Assembly: GCA_002104895.1 (NCBI GenBank)
Contig: MCFG01000156.1
Coordinates: 92,501-115,000, forward strand
From: Anaeromyces robustus
Lineage: Eukaryota > Neocallimastigomycota > Neocallimastigomycetes > Neocallimastigales > Neocallimastigaceae
Reading direction: 5' to 3'
Length of the DNA stretch: 22,500 nucleotides
Under the pieces are notes generated by a model. The model was not told the DNA's origin, did not search any database, and was given only the letters and a program-made list of their open reading frames with translations. The position numbers and the translations under genes were made by a program. Position 1 is the first letter of the stretch; the number at the start of each line of letters is the position of its first letter. Shown piece by piece: positions 11,769-22,500 of this stretch.

Positions 11769-12727
11769 AATATTTAAATATAATATAATATTTTATATTT
11801 TTGGTTTATTCTAAAATAATAATATTTAAAATATGAATAAATTTTACACAATAAATAATTATAATAAATAATGTTTCATAATTATTATTAAATACATTAT
11901 TATCATTTTTATTACAATGCGTACTATATATAGTATTCTGTATTATTTAATTTTTTGTTTTTGCTTTTGCTTTTGCTTTTGTTTTTGTTTTTGTTTTTAT
12001 TTTTTTTTCTATTATTTTGTACCCAGTCATTTTTAATTAATAAAATTCTTTTACATACTATTATAATAATTTATAAAATAAAAATAATTAATAAAAAAAT
12101 GAAATTAACTATTTACTAAAATACTTATTTTACTAAAAAAGAAAAAAAGAAAAAAAATTTTTTTATTAATTAAAAATCTATTAATTAATATAAAAAAGAT
12201 ATAATTAATTTAAAAAATAATAAAAGTACTTTTATAAACTTTAATTTTAAAAATTATAAAAAATAATTTTGTAAAAAATACAAGTGGAAATACAAATTAT
12301 ACAATAATTATATTAGTATTATTATATTATATATATATAATGGATATACAATAATTATATATTTAAATATATTTATTGTATTTGTATATCTTTAAACTTA
12401 TTTTTTTTTAATTAATGACAAAATAAAAGAATTAAAAATATCCTATATAATACTTTCACCAAATAATAATTATCTATTAATTAATCATAATCTCATATTG
12501 GGTAATTTTTTAAATATTATATATTTCCTATCAATTGATTAATTAATAATAATAATGATAATAATAATAATTAAGATTATATTAAAAATTATAACAAAAG
12601 AAAAAGTCATTAAATTAAAAAAAATTAATTATTAAAAAAAATTTTATAAAATATTTTTTATCTTTTAAATAAAAATATTTAAACATTTTTTTTATCTTTT
12701 TTATTAATAATTTTATTACTATTTAAA

Positions 12728-12735
12728 TATTATTA

Positions 12736-12830
<95 letters not shown>

Positions 12831-12942
12831 TAATTATATTATTATCATTATTTATTTATTATTATTATTATTATTTATTATTTATTATTATTATTATTAT
12901 ATTATTATTATTATTATTATTATTATATTATTATTATTATCA
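12728..12942. repeat. (TTA)n and (ATTT)n compound microsatellite
   Basis: (TTA)n at 12728-12751, ATTT array at about 12750-12832, then mixed TTATT and (TTA)n to 12942. Confidence 0.9.
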
Positions 12943-12958
12943 AATAATCTATAATTAG

Positions 12959-13176
12959 TACAAGATTATTTATTCATTTTATCTTATATCTTGTTTTTTA
13001 TATAATTTTATAATATATTTTATTATATTTTTAATTTTGCTTTTTATTTAATATATAAGTTTATATGTACAAGATTATTTATTCATTTTATCTTATATCT
13101 TGTTTTTTATATAATTTTATGATATATTTTATTACATTTTTAATTTTCCTTTTATTTAATATATAAGTTCATATTG
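12959..13176. repeat. 109-bp tandem duplication, two near-identical copies
   Basis: The unit starts TACAAGATTATTTATTCATT and ends before the next TACAAG; starts are at 12959 and 13068. Only a few substitutions separate the copies, so the event is recent compared with the 68-bp duplication. Confidence 0.85.
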
Positions 13177-13311
13177 TTTTGTTATTTTAATATAACATTT
13201 ATTATTTTGAATATTTATATATTTTGAATATTTATATATTTTGAATATTTAATTATTATTATTATATTAATTTATTGTTTTATTGTTATAATATAATATT
13301 TTATATTTTAA

Positions 13312-13346
<35 letters not shown>

Positions 13347-13359
13347 CTTATTTATTATA

Positions 13360-13413
13360 TTTATTTCAATTTCCTTACAACATTTCGGGTATATTAATAA
13401 AAATTGAAATATT
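13360..13413. repeat. Hairpin block downstream of copy C
   Basis: TTATTTCAATTT and AAAATTGAAATATTTTA are separated by about 26 bases and can pair. The homologous block at about 3709-3763 downstream of copy A has TTATTTCAATT and AATTGAAATA. A weaker version lies near 8327-8362. Confidence 0.45.
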
Positions 13414-13548
13414 TTATTTTAAAATAATTTTTTTAATGTATATTAATGTTTACTCAATTCACATAATCAATAAATGTATATACATTTATTGATATATGAA
13501 TTATATTTTATTTTACTTTTTTTGTATTTTAATATTTTATATTATTAT

Positions 13549-13562
13549 TTGATTATAATCAA
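13549..13562. repeat. 14-bp perfect palindrome downstream of copy C
   Basis: TTGATTATAATCAA, 86 bp beyond the stop codon. Shared position across paralogues suggests a 3' UTR feature kept by homology; a role in 3'-end formation is speculative. Confidence 0.5.
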
Positions 13563-13572
13563 TATTAATAAT

Positions 13573-13576
<4 letters not shown>

Positions 13577-13612
<36 letters not shown>
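13577..13612. repeat. A36 homopolymer
   Basis: Thirty-six consecutive A on the plus strand, 36 bp past the copy C stop codon; in gene orientation it is a T-run in the 3' flank. Copies A and B have shorter A-rich stretches at the equivalent place. Length may be unreliable in the assembly. Confidence 0.85.
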
Positions 13613-13623
<11 letters not shown>

Positions 13624-13647
13624 TATATGTACAAAAAAACTTAATCT

Positions 13648-15197
13648 CTATAATTCAGGGTTAGTATAACTGAATGTAGGTGAAAATTTTATTTCACCAT
13701 TATTTTTATTATTACTTTGTATATTATATGATCGTTTTCTATAACTATTCCTATTATTTGTATTTGAAAAAGTTGTTGGTGAATATATATCATCTGTATT
13801 AAGTGTTACAATATTACTAACCCTTTGTGTATTTTTTTCTTTTGGCATTAATAATGATGAATCTCTATTATATTCAGAAATAGGACTAGGTTTCAATATA
13901 TTTTCATTATTATTATCAGAAATAAAACTATTCCTAAACATATTTCCATTACCATTAAAATCAGAAATAGAACTATATCTAAGCATATTTCCATTACTAT
14001 TAAAATCAGAAATAGAACTATATCTAAGCATATTTTCATTTCTATTATAATCAAAAGTAGGACTATTATTATAATTATATGTATTAATGTTACTAGGTAT
14101 TTTAGATGTTTGTATATAATCCGTTGGAGTTTTATTTAAACCATAAGGATCTTCTAAATCAAGTCCAAAAGTTTCATTTTTTCCTTTTTCATCATTATTA
14201 ACTTCATAATTTTTTTCTTTTATACAATATTTCAATAATTCTACTTCATTTTTTTTAATAGTATTAGAATCTGATTTAACACGTATTAATAAAAAGTCTA
14301 TTAAATAGACGACACCAAGAAGACCTTTTAATCTCCAAAGTACTCTTTTCATTAATAATCCATATCCTTCATCACGGTCAACACATTCTATAATTGAAAC
14401 ACCACATAAAATTAAAGAAACTATATATATATATATATTTAGCAAATTAACAAATAATTTTTATATTTTAAATTAATAAAAAAAATAATATTTACGTATG
14501 TGTAAAAATTATTATTGTTTTTAATTCTAATATTTTAAATATAAAAAATATAAAAGAAATGTTGATATTTACCAATAAACATTCTAGTAAGACTACTATT
14601 AAGAAAAATTGTTAAAGTATCTTTTGTTTTTGATTGGTCATTATTCTCATTTATGGTAGATATTACAATAAGAAGCATAAAATATATTTCTAAAATACTA
14701 ACTGGAATATATAATATACTAGGAAGTTTCACAAATTTTTCATTTCCTTTGTTTTTTACATTATATATTTCATAGTAAGCAATTAATAAATGACAACCCA
14801 TATAATATATGAAAAGTATATTGATAAATATTTTCCAAAAACTAGATTCTAAAGTTTTAATACAAGACCTAATTTTTACAAAGTTCAAATAAATTAGACC
14901 CCATTCATTCAACGCAAAAAAGATATGCTCCGGATATTTAAAATATATGAATGCTTCTGTATATTCAAAATTTAAACTAAGTTTTCTAGATACTTCTCCT
15001 ATTCCATAAAATAAATTTGATATTACACCATTAGTACAAATTATATAAAGATATTTCCATAAATTATTTCCTGTATGTATTCCTATTGTAAAGAAAACAT
15101 ATGTTATTAATAACCATGAATAAATAGGAGTTAAAAAACGTGAAGAATTAGCAAGACCTGATAAAGAAGTAATAACATCTGAATAAAGATTACTCAT
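13648..15197 (-). CDS. Two-exon seven-TM membrane protein with Asn-rich tail (array copy C)
   Basis: Exon 1 is 15197-14573 and exon 2 is 14420-13648, stop TAG, predicting 465 residues. The same seven hydrophobic segments are present; landmarks are SSRFLTPIYSWLLITYVFF (helix 1), GIHTGNNLWKYLYIICTNG before helix 2, YPEHIFFALNEWGLIYLNF (helix 3), and RMFI|VSLILCGVSIIECVD across the intron. Between helices 5 and 6 it has a few extra residues (DQSKTKDT), which explains the slightly longer exon 1. The tail has GLDLEDPYGLNKTP, then about four 15-residue repeats of the form SISDFN-NGNM-RYS, PKEKNT, VSNIVT, IYSP and SPTFSYTNPEL. It is the most upstream copy in the direction of transcription and the last before the array ends. 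Start choice rests on alignment with the other copies. Function unknown; a membrane receptor or transporter role would be inference from topology only. Confidence 0.87.
14421..14572 (-). other. Spliceosomal intron, copy C (152 bp, phase 1)
   Basis: The donor GTAAAT follows AGA ATG TTT ATT G, and the acceptor follows a run of TA dinucleotides ending ATATAG before TTTCTTTA. Position and phase match copies A and B. An open frame happens to run back from exon 2 into the intron, but the paralogue alignment fixes the junction. Confidence 0.85.
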
Positions 15198-15984
15198 TTC
15201 AGTTATTTTTTTTTTATTATTATTATTTTATGATATATGTTTTTTTATATTTTATTTTGTTATTTTTATTATTTTTTATTATTTTGTTTGTTTGTTTGTT
15301 TGTTTGTTTTTTGTTATTCTTGCTTTTATTTCTTTTAGTTCTTTTTGTTTGTTTGTTTGTTTGTTTGTTTGTTTTTTTGTTTTTTGTTTTTTGTTTTTCT
15401 TGCTTTTACTTCTTTTAGTTCTTTTAGTTCTTTTTGTTACTTATTATTATGTATAATATTTATTTATTTTTATCAGTATCAAGCATATAAATATATAAAT
15501 TAAATATTTTTATATATTTATTACAAAAGATAAAAAAAAATTAATTATAACACTAATTTCACCTTAAAATTTCTTCAATATTACATTTTTAAAAAAATTT
15601 AAGGTAAAAATTTAAAGAAAAATACTTTTATATATATTTATACTATTTTCTTTTCTGTATAAAAAAATATTTATTTAGTTATTGATTTATTTATTGATTT
15701 ATTTATTAATTTAATTATTTATTTTCTTATTTATATATTTATTTATTTATTTATTTATTTGAAATTCTATATTTTCTATATTTTAAATTTCTCTTTCAGT
15801 TATATTAAAATATATATATATATATACTTTTTTTTTTAATTATTAACTTTTCTTCTATATAGAAATTAATATTTCGTTAATTAATATGATTTGTAAGATT
15901 AATTATTATGTTTAAATTCTATTATTATTTTAGTGTTTTTATATAGTTTAATTAATTTAATTAATTTAATCTATAATGATATAA

Positions 15985-16110
15985 AATAATCATGTATTAT
16001 TTTTTTAAATAATTCTATTTCAATTGTGTAACTTAAAATGACAAATCAATATAAGAACATGTATCAGAAACAAAAAAAATATAATAAATAATATTATTAT
16101 AAAAATGTAT
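15985..16110. promoter_or_regulatory. Conserved far-upstream element, unit C
   Basis: Core AATTGTGTAAC at 16022-16032, about 825 bp upstream of the copy C ATG, preceded by AATCATGTATTATTTTTTTA and followed by TTAAAATGACAAATCAATAT, then TAATATTATTATAAAAATG and TATACAAG. Strongest match to units 0 and A. Confidence 0.5.
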
Positions 16111-16859
16111 ACAAGAAAAAAAATTTTTTTAAACTATTTAAAACATTATATTTAATTAATATAATATAGTATGATAATATATATATTTTAATATATATAT
16201 TTTAAATAATTAGTTTTAGTAATTAAAACAAAAGACTAAAAAAAACTTTATTAATTAATATTTTCTATATGTTTATTGAAAAAAAAAGGATGAATCGATT
16301 ATACTATATTCATTTAATATTAATTACATATATCATTATAACTAACTTTTTAAATAAAGATGAAAATTTAGCCACTAACTGTTTTCTATCATTTTATATT
16401 ATTTATTCTCTTCTATAAAGATTTTATTGTCTTAAATATAGAAATAATAGATTAATTTAAAATACAATAAAAATATAATTATGATATTAGTATATTTATT
16501 ACAATGTTAAGTTTATTATATATATATTATTAATTAGAATAATAAATAAATAAATATATAATAAATATATAATATTTAATTAATTTAGAATACCAGATAA
16601 AAATAAATAATTTTCCCATTTTTTTATAAATAATAACAAATATAGATAAATTAATTTATAATTAAAGGGAAAATCTAAATTATTAATTAATTTTTATAAA
16701 ATTTTTTTTAAAATATTACCAAAATCTTGTGTGGATAGAAAAAAAAATATTTATAATATGAATTATCGATTTTGATAATTATTTTTATAATAAATTATTA
16801 AATAAAATATTTATATTCTAGAAATGTTTATATAACTCAAAAATTATAACCCAAAAAAT

Positions 16860-17212
16860 ATATTATTATTATTATTATTATTATTATTTATTATTATTTA
16901 TTATTATTATTTATTATTATTATTATTTATTATTATTTATTATTATTATTTATTATTATTATTTATATTATTTATTATTGTTTATTATTATTTATTATTA
17001 TTATTATTATTTATTATTGTTATTTATTGTTTATTATTTATTATTTATGATTTATTATTATTATTATTATATATATTATCAATTATTATTATATTTATTA
17101 TTATTATTATTTATTATTATTATTATTTATTATTATTATTATTATTATTATTTATTATTATTATTTATTATTTATTATTTATATTATTTATTATTGTTTA
17201 TTATTATTCAAT

Positions 17213-17304
<92 letters not shown>

Positions 17305-17306
17305 TT
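16860..17306. repeat. (TTA)n-rich tract followed by (ATTT)n array
   Basis: TTA repeats interrupted by TTTA steps run from 16860 to about 17207, then a clean ATTT array from 17213 to 17306. The Tyr/Leu/Ile-only open frame through it is not a gene. Confidence 0.92.
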
Positions 17307-17516
17307 AATAAATTAATTAATTAATTTATTTATTTATTTATTTATTTTATTATATTCCTTTAAAAGATTTTTTACAAGTGGATAATAATCACCTGAAAAG
17401 TATAATAAAAATTTTATTATAGATAATACTAAAATACAATCATTAATAATACATTGGAGAAAATTTTTATATATACCAATGTTGACCATGAAAGAGTCAT
17501 AAATTGTGCATTTTTT

Positions 17517-17553
<37 letters not shown>

Positions 17554-18032
17554 AATATATTAATTTGATCTAATGGTTTTTACTTTATTAATATTAATTT
17601 TTTATATATTTTAATTATTAACAGTTATTTCAAATTTAATGATTTTTGATTTTCAATATTTTTTTCATTTCAAAAACTAGAGTTTTTTTTTCATTTACAA
17701 AGAATGATATATATAGAAGTATAGTTTATATATCATAATTAATAAATAAAATTACTCAAAAATACTTTAAAATTTGATTAAATACGTTAATAAAAAAAAA
17801 AAAAAAAAAAAAAAAAAACATTCCTTCTTATCTTAGTCATAAATATGGATATAGTACATGTAATCAAATTGATAAAATATAAAAAACGTTGTAAAAAAAA
17901 TCTTCAATTAAAGTGATAATATAAAATAAAAATTTTAAACATTTATCGTTTCATCATTTCTATTATTACTAAATAAGTAATAAGACAATAGTTAAACTAG
18001 ATATATTTAAACATAATTATTATTAATAATTT

Positions 18033-18087
18033 AAAATCAGTCGTATATATTGAAATTAAATTAATATATATATATATGACTGATTTT
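18033..18087. repeat. Inverted repeat with 18-bp arms
   Basis: AAAATCAGTCGTATATAT (18033-18050) pairs with ATATATATGACTGATTTT (18070-18087) with a single mismatch (a G-T wobble as RNA) and a 19-base loop. It lies about 180 bp from the end of the eroded coding block. Confidence 0.65.
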
Positions 18088-18270
18088 GAAAATCAAATAT
18101 TGAAAATCATATTAAATTTCCGCAAATATATATTTAATAAAAATTAAAATAAAATAATCAATATAACCAATACTTTAATAATAATTAGTAATATTATTAT
18201 TAATATTGATAAAATTCCTCTAATTTAAGATACATTTTGGAATTTCTTGAAATTAATTTTAAGTTAAAAT

Positions 18271-19326
18271 CTTAGATATTAATTTACCACCAAATAAAAA
18301 TTTAAAGTCATATTTTCTAATTTTTATTTGATAATCAATATAATCTTTTTTTCATTATAGGTATCGAGGTAATTAGTTTTATATGCCTAAAAAAAAACTC
18401 ACAATTTATTTGTGAACTAATCTATTCATCATGATACAAGTTTTATACGTCTATTAAGATGTTTATTCTACAGTTATATTTTTTTCATTCTTCTTTCAAA
18501 ATCATAAATTTCACTACTTAAAGAATTGTTTTCTTTTTTCGTAATCACTATATATTTATACTAATATTAATTCCTAGTAAAGAATATAATACTCTTTTAA
18601 TCTATTCATTATGTCTAGCTAAAAATGTTCTATACAGTTTTTCATCACTTTAATGATATTTTTTAATACATTTTTATATCCATCATTTTATAAACTTAGA
18701 TATTAATTTACCACCAAATAAAAATTTAAAGTCATATTTTCTTATTTTTATTTGATAATCAATATAATCTTTTTTTTCATTATAGGTATCAAGGTAATTA
18801 GTTTTATATGCCTAAAAAAAAACTCACAATTTATTTGTGAACCAATCTCTTCATCATGATACAAGTTTTATACGTCTATTAAGATGTTTTTGTTCTAAAG
18901 TTATATTTTTTTTTTCATTCTTCTTTAAAAATCATAAATTTTACTACTTTAAGAGTTGTATTCTTTTTTCATAATCACTATACACTTATACTAATATTAA
19001 TTCCTGGTAAAGAATATAATACTCTTTTAATTTATTCATCATGTGCGTTAATCATAAATTTGTTTCTAAAAATAATTAATTAGTTTTGGTTTATACTATT
19101 TAATTAGTATTAAAGCTTTCCTTTGCTCTCCAAAAAGACAAACTAATAGAGCTATAAAATCTCAGCTCCCTAGTCAATTCAATATTATTAATTTTTTCAT
19201 TTAAATTAAATAAACCTGTTTTATTATTTTTTCTGCTTATTTCATGTCTAGCTAAAAATGTTTTATACAGTCTTTCATTACTTTGATGATATTTTTTAAT
19301 ACATTTTTATATTCATTACTTTATAA
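18271..19326 (-). pseudogene. Eroded coding sequence of unknown identity, tandemly duplicated (period 424 bp)
   Basis: Two direct copies (18271-18694 and 18695-19326) begin CTTAGATATTAATTTACCAC. On the minus strand both give residue strings of mixed composition that are only continuous if several frame changes and stops are passed. In order, they are KYHQSNERLYKTFLARHEIS; then, after a lesion, EYYILYQELILV; ENNSLSSEIYDFERRMKK; ITLEQKHLNRRIKLVS; YHDEEIGSQINCEFFF; YKTNYLDTYNEKK; and YIDYQIKIRKYDFKFLFGGK. The frame-restoring points sit mostly at A/T runs. This is unlike the surrounding DNA and indicates a former gene or mobile-element ORF. I do not recognise the family and see no transposase, reverse transcriptase or nuclease motif. 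Copy 1 lacks about 200 bp present in copy 2. An intron at one T-rich AG site is possible but cannot explain all breaks. Confidence 0.55.
18271..19326. repeat. 424-bp direct repeat with a 203-bp length difference
   Basis: The copies differ by scattered substitutions plus one block, 19044-19246, present only in copy 2 and bounded by TCATG at 19039-19043 and 19242-19246. The pattern fits a deletion between short direct repeats in copy 1. Confidence 0.85.
19100..19306 (-). pseudogene. Longest surviving open fragment of the eroded block (68 codons, no ATG)
   Basis: Uninterrupted from a stop at 19309-19307 to TAA at 19102-19100. The composition is clearly protein-like: charged and aromatic residues, containing LARHEISRKNNKTGLFNL, ELTRELRFYSSISLSFWRAK and ending ESFNTN. 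There is no start codon in a plausible place, so it is a fragment of the longer decayed frame, not an independent gene. It crosses the right edge of the segment missing from copy 1, which shows that segment is native to this coding sequence. No family recognised. Confidence 0.55.
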
Positions 19327-19330
19327 AATA

Positions 19331-21180
<1,850 letters not shown>

Positions 21181-21450
21181 TTAAACTACATTTCCACTTA
21201 GAATACACCAAACTTTCAACTTGATTCTCCAATTCAGAAGGCTATAACATAAATGTTCTCGTAATTCTTCTACATCTCCTATTTTTAACGAACATTTGAA
21301 ATTTCTTAGATATTGTTCTTCATATTTACGATCCTTTTGATATTTCTCAAAATCTTTTAATAAGTCATATATTTCTTCATGATGAGGATATATTTCTTTA
21401 TAATATGAATAGTATTCAGAATCATTATTATAATATCTATAATATATCAT
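21181..21450 (-). CDS. Hypothetical 89-residue ORF, possibly the displaced C-terminus of the adjacent ankyrin pseudogene
   Basis: ATG at 21450 to TAA at 21181. The N-terminal part is rich in Tyr, Asn and Glu (YYRYYNNDSEYYSYYKEIYP). The rest is charged and helical-looking (DLLKDFEKYQKDRKYEE, then FKCSLKIGDVEELREHL) and ends VWCILSGNVV. It is not low complexity, so it was probably coding. The ankyrin frame ends in TAA at 21452-21450, sharing a base with this ATG as TAATG, in a different frame. The simplest reading is that this was the C-terminal part of the same protein, now out of frame; an independent small gene is the alternative. No domain recognised. Confidence 0.4.
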   Translation of the reverse strand: MIYYRYYNNDSEYYSYYKEIYPHHEEIYDLLKDFEKYQKDRKYEEQYLRNFKCSLKIGDVEELREHLCYSLLNWRIKLKVWCILSGNVV

Positions 21451-22500
21451 TATCTATCAATATAAAAAATATTATTTCTTTTTAGGTATCCAATTAATAA
21501 TTCAACTATTTCAATTTTTATCAATTTGGAATGCATTTTTAAAAGCAATATTAAATGGATCAAATTCTCTACCTTTTGATAAATAAAAATTTAATATAAT
21601 ATTATTTTCTTCAACATAATCTAATATTAGTTTTATCAAATCAATATTATCATTCTTTATTGCATACAATATTGGTCAATTATTGTTATTATTATAATAA
21701 TTAATTCCTAAAATAATTTCATATTCTTCGACATATTCTATCAATAGTTAGCCATTACAATATTATCATCTTTCACAGCAGTTAAAAATGAAAATTCACC
21801 GTTATTATTTACACAATTTATATTTAAAACCATATAATTTTCATTAGCATATTTCCATTAATAATTCAACCATATTTGTAGGATCCTCCCAATAATTATA
21901 TTCATGATAATTATCATTAATTATAGCATATAAAAGTTGAAAATCACCATTATTATTTTAATCATTTATATTTAAAACAATATTATTTTCATTAGCATAT
22001 TGCATTAATAATTCAACCATTGAAGTATAATCACTACCTTTATTATCATTTTTTACAGCAAATAAAAGTGAAAAATCACCATTATTATCTTTATCGTTTA
22101 TTCGTAAAATTGTATTATTTTCTTTAGCATATTTCATTAATAATTTAACAATTATAATATTATTATTCTTTACTGCTGATAAAAGTGGATATTTATAAGT
22201 TTCTTTTCTTATCAGGGATTATTTATTAATTTTAATGCTATTATTGAGCATATTTTGGAGTTCTACATCAAAAAGTACAGTTTTATTCTTATAAATAAAA
22301 AGTAACTTTTTTATAAAATTATTTTTATAAAAATTAAATCATAAAAGAAATGTTACATTATTTGTTATTAAACTGGCATCTCCTTTGATATTCAAAATAA
22401 ATAATAGCTTTTTTATATCTAATAATTTATTATCAATTAAATATTCAATAACATTTTTTCCATCATCATTATTTTCTTCTATTGAAGCACTTTTATTATT
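21450..22500 (-). pseudogene. Ankyrin-repeat protein pseudogene (runs off the window)
   Basis: The minus strand encodes successive ankyrin-like units with the pattern -P/SLL-AVKN-N---V-LLM-YA-ENN-ILNIND. They are visible as YPLLSAVKNNNIIIVKLLMK, GDFSLLFAVKNDN, MVELLMQYANENNIVLNIND, NNNGDFQLLYAIINDN, and ILYAIKNDNIDLIKLILDYV. The frame is broken at least seven times: stops at about 22341-22339, 22221-22219, 21960-21958 and 21678-21676, and frameshifts near 21858, 21750 and 21515. Several stops are single-base changes in otherwise intact units, so decay rather than only assembly error is likely. The 5' part lies beyond the right edge. Ankyrin repeats mediate protein binding; large families of such Asn-rich ankyrin proteins are, to my knowledge, common in anaerobic fungi. 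Confidence 0.8.

Larger units (their letters stand above)
10510..13647. other. Intergenic spacer between copies B and C; no gene seen
   Basis: A 3.1-kb spacer. Next to the ATG lies the conserved leader, then T/G-rich low complexity, a diverged upstream element (11399-11480), a 68-bp tandem duplication (11632-11768), a TTTTGC/TTTTTG repeat (about 11951-12000), (TTA)n and ATTT arrays (12728-12942), a 109-bp tandem duplication (12959-13176), a hairpin block (13360-13413), a palindrome (13549-13562) and an A36 run (13577-13612). No coding sequence is supported. Confidence 0.65.
15198..18032. other. Spacer upstream of copy C; array edge; no gene supported
   Basis: Close to the ATG there are GTTT repeats (15285-15308 and 15347-15375), then the fourth upstream element (15985-16110). 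Beyond about 16.8 kb the pattern of the other spacers fades, replaced by a (TTA)n tract (16860-17207) and an ATTT array (17213-17306). A frame at 17334-17555 has some mixed-composition residues but half of it is oligo-Lys from a T-run, so no gene is called. Confidence 0.55.

Noticed and set aside
16978-17316. Tyr/Leu/Ile frame
   Set aside because: Reading of the TTA and ATTT arrays.
17334-17555. 73-residue minus-strand frame, partly mixed composition (SGDYYPLVKNLLKEYNK)
   Set aside because: Starts in an oligo-Lys run from a T-tract. The remaining 50 residues hint at an ankyrin-like fragment but no repeat consensus can be shown.

Overview
This window is extremely AT-rich eukaryotic DNA. It has long A/T homopolymers, (ATTT)n and (TTA)n microsatellites several hundred bases long, short GT-AG introns, Asn-rich low-complexity protein tails and a decayed ankyrin gene with Asn-rich repeat units. 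That combination fits a nuclear genome of an anaerobic gut fungus (Neocallimastigomycota) best. Other very AT-rich protists such as dictyostelids are the main alternative. The assignment is inference from composition and gene style, not from a marker gene.

Layout. From position 1 to about 15.2 kb there is a head-to-tail tandem array of at least four paralogues, all on the minus strand. Their ATGs lie at 276 (copy cut by the window edge), 5585, 10509 and 15197, so the unit is 4.7-5.3 kb. Each complete copy has two exons. Exon 1 encodes about 200 residues with most of a seven-helix membrane domain. A 143-152 bp intron follows, always in phase 1 at the homologous codon inside helix 6. Exon 2 encodes the rest of helix 6, helix 7 and a long Asn/Ser-rich tail with degenerate 14-15 residue repeats and a conserved C-terminal motif. 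Splicing predicts proteins of 473, 556 and 465 residues. I do not recognise a named family; seven-transmembrane and receptor-like is as far as the sequence goes. The tail repeat is the fastest-changing part: the middle gene carries ten 45-bp units, the neighbours three or four degenerate ones.

The 3-4 kb intergenic stretches are not unique filler. They share blocks in the same order: a proximal leader next to the ATG, a block with the core AATTGTGTAAC about 0.8-0.9 kb upstream of every ATG, and hairpin and palindrome blocks 0.1-0.35 kb downstream of the stops. The whole 5-kb segment, not just the gene, was therefore duplicated. I see no further coding capacity in these spacers.

From about 16.8 kb the array ends. 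A (TTA)n/(ATTT)n tract is followed at 18.27-19.33 kb by two tandem copies (period 424 bp) of an eroded minus-strand coding sequence of unknown identity; one copy has lost about 200 bp. A 330-bp (ATTT)n array lies at 20.0-20.3 kb. The right end (21.45-22.5 kb) holds a frameshifted, stop-interrupted minus-strand ankyrin-repeat pseudogene running off the window. It abuts a small intact ORF (21181-21450) that may be its displaced C-terminus.

The most interesting content is the tandem membrane-protein array with its conserved far-upstream element and in-frame tail minisatellite, together with the unidentified eroded duplicated coding block.
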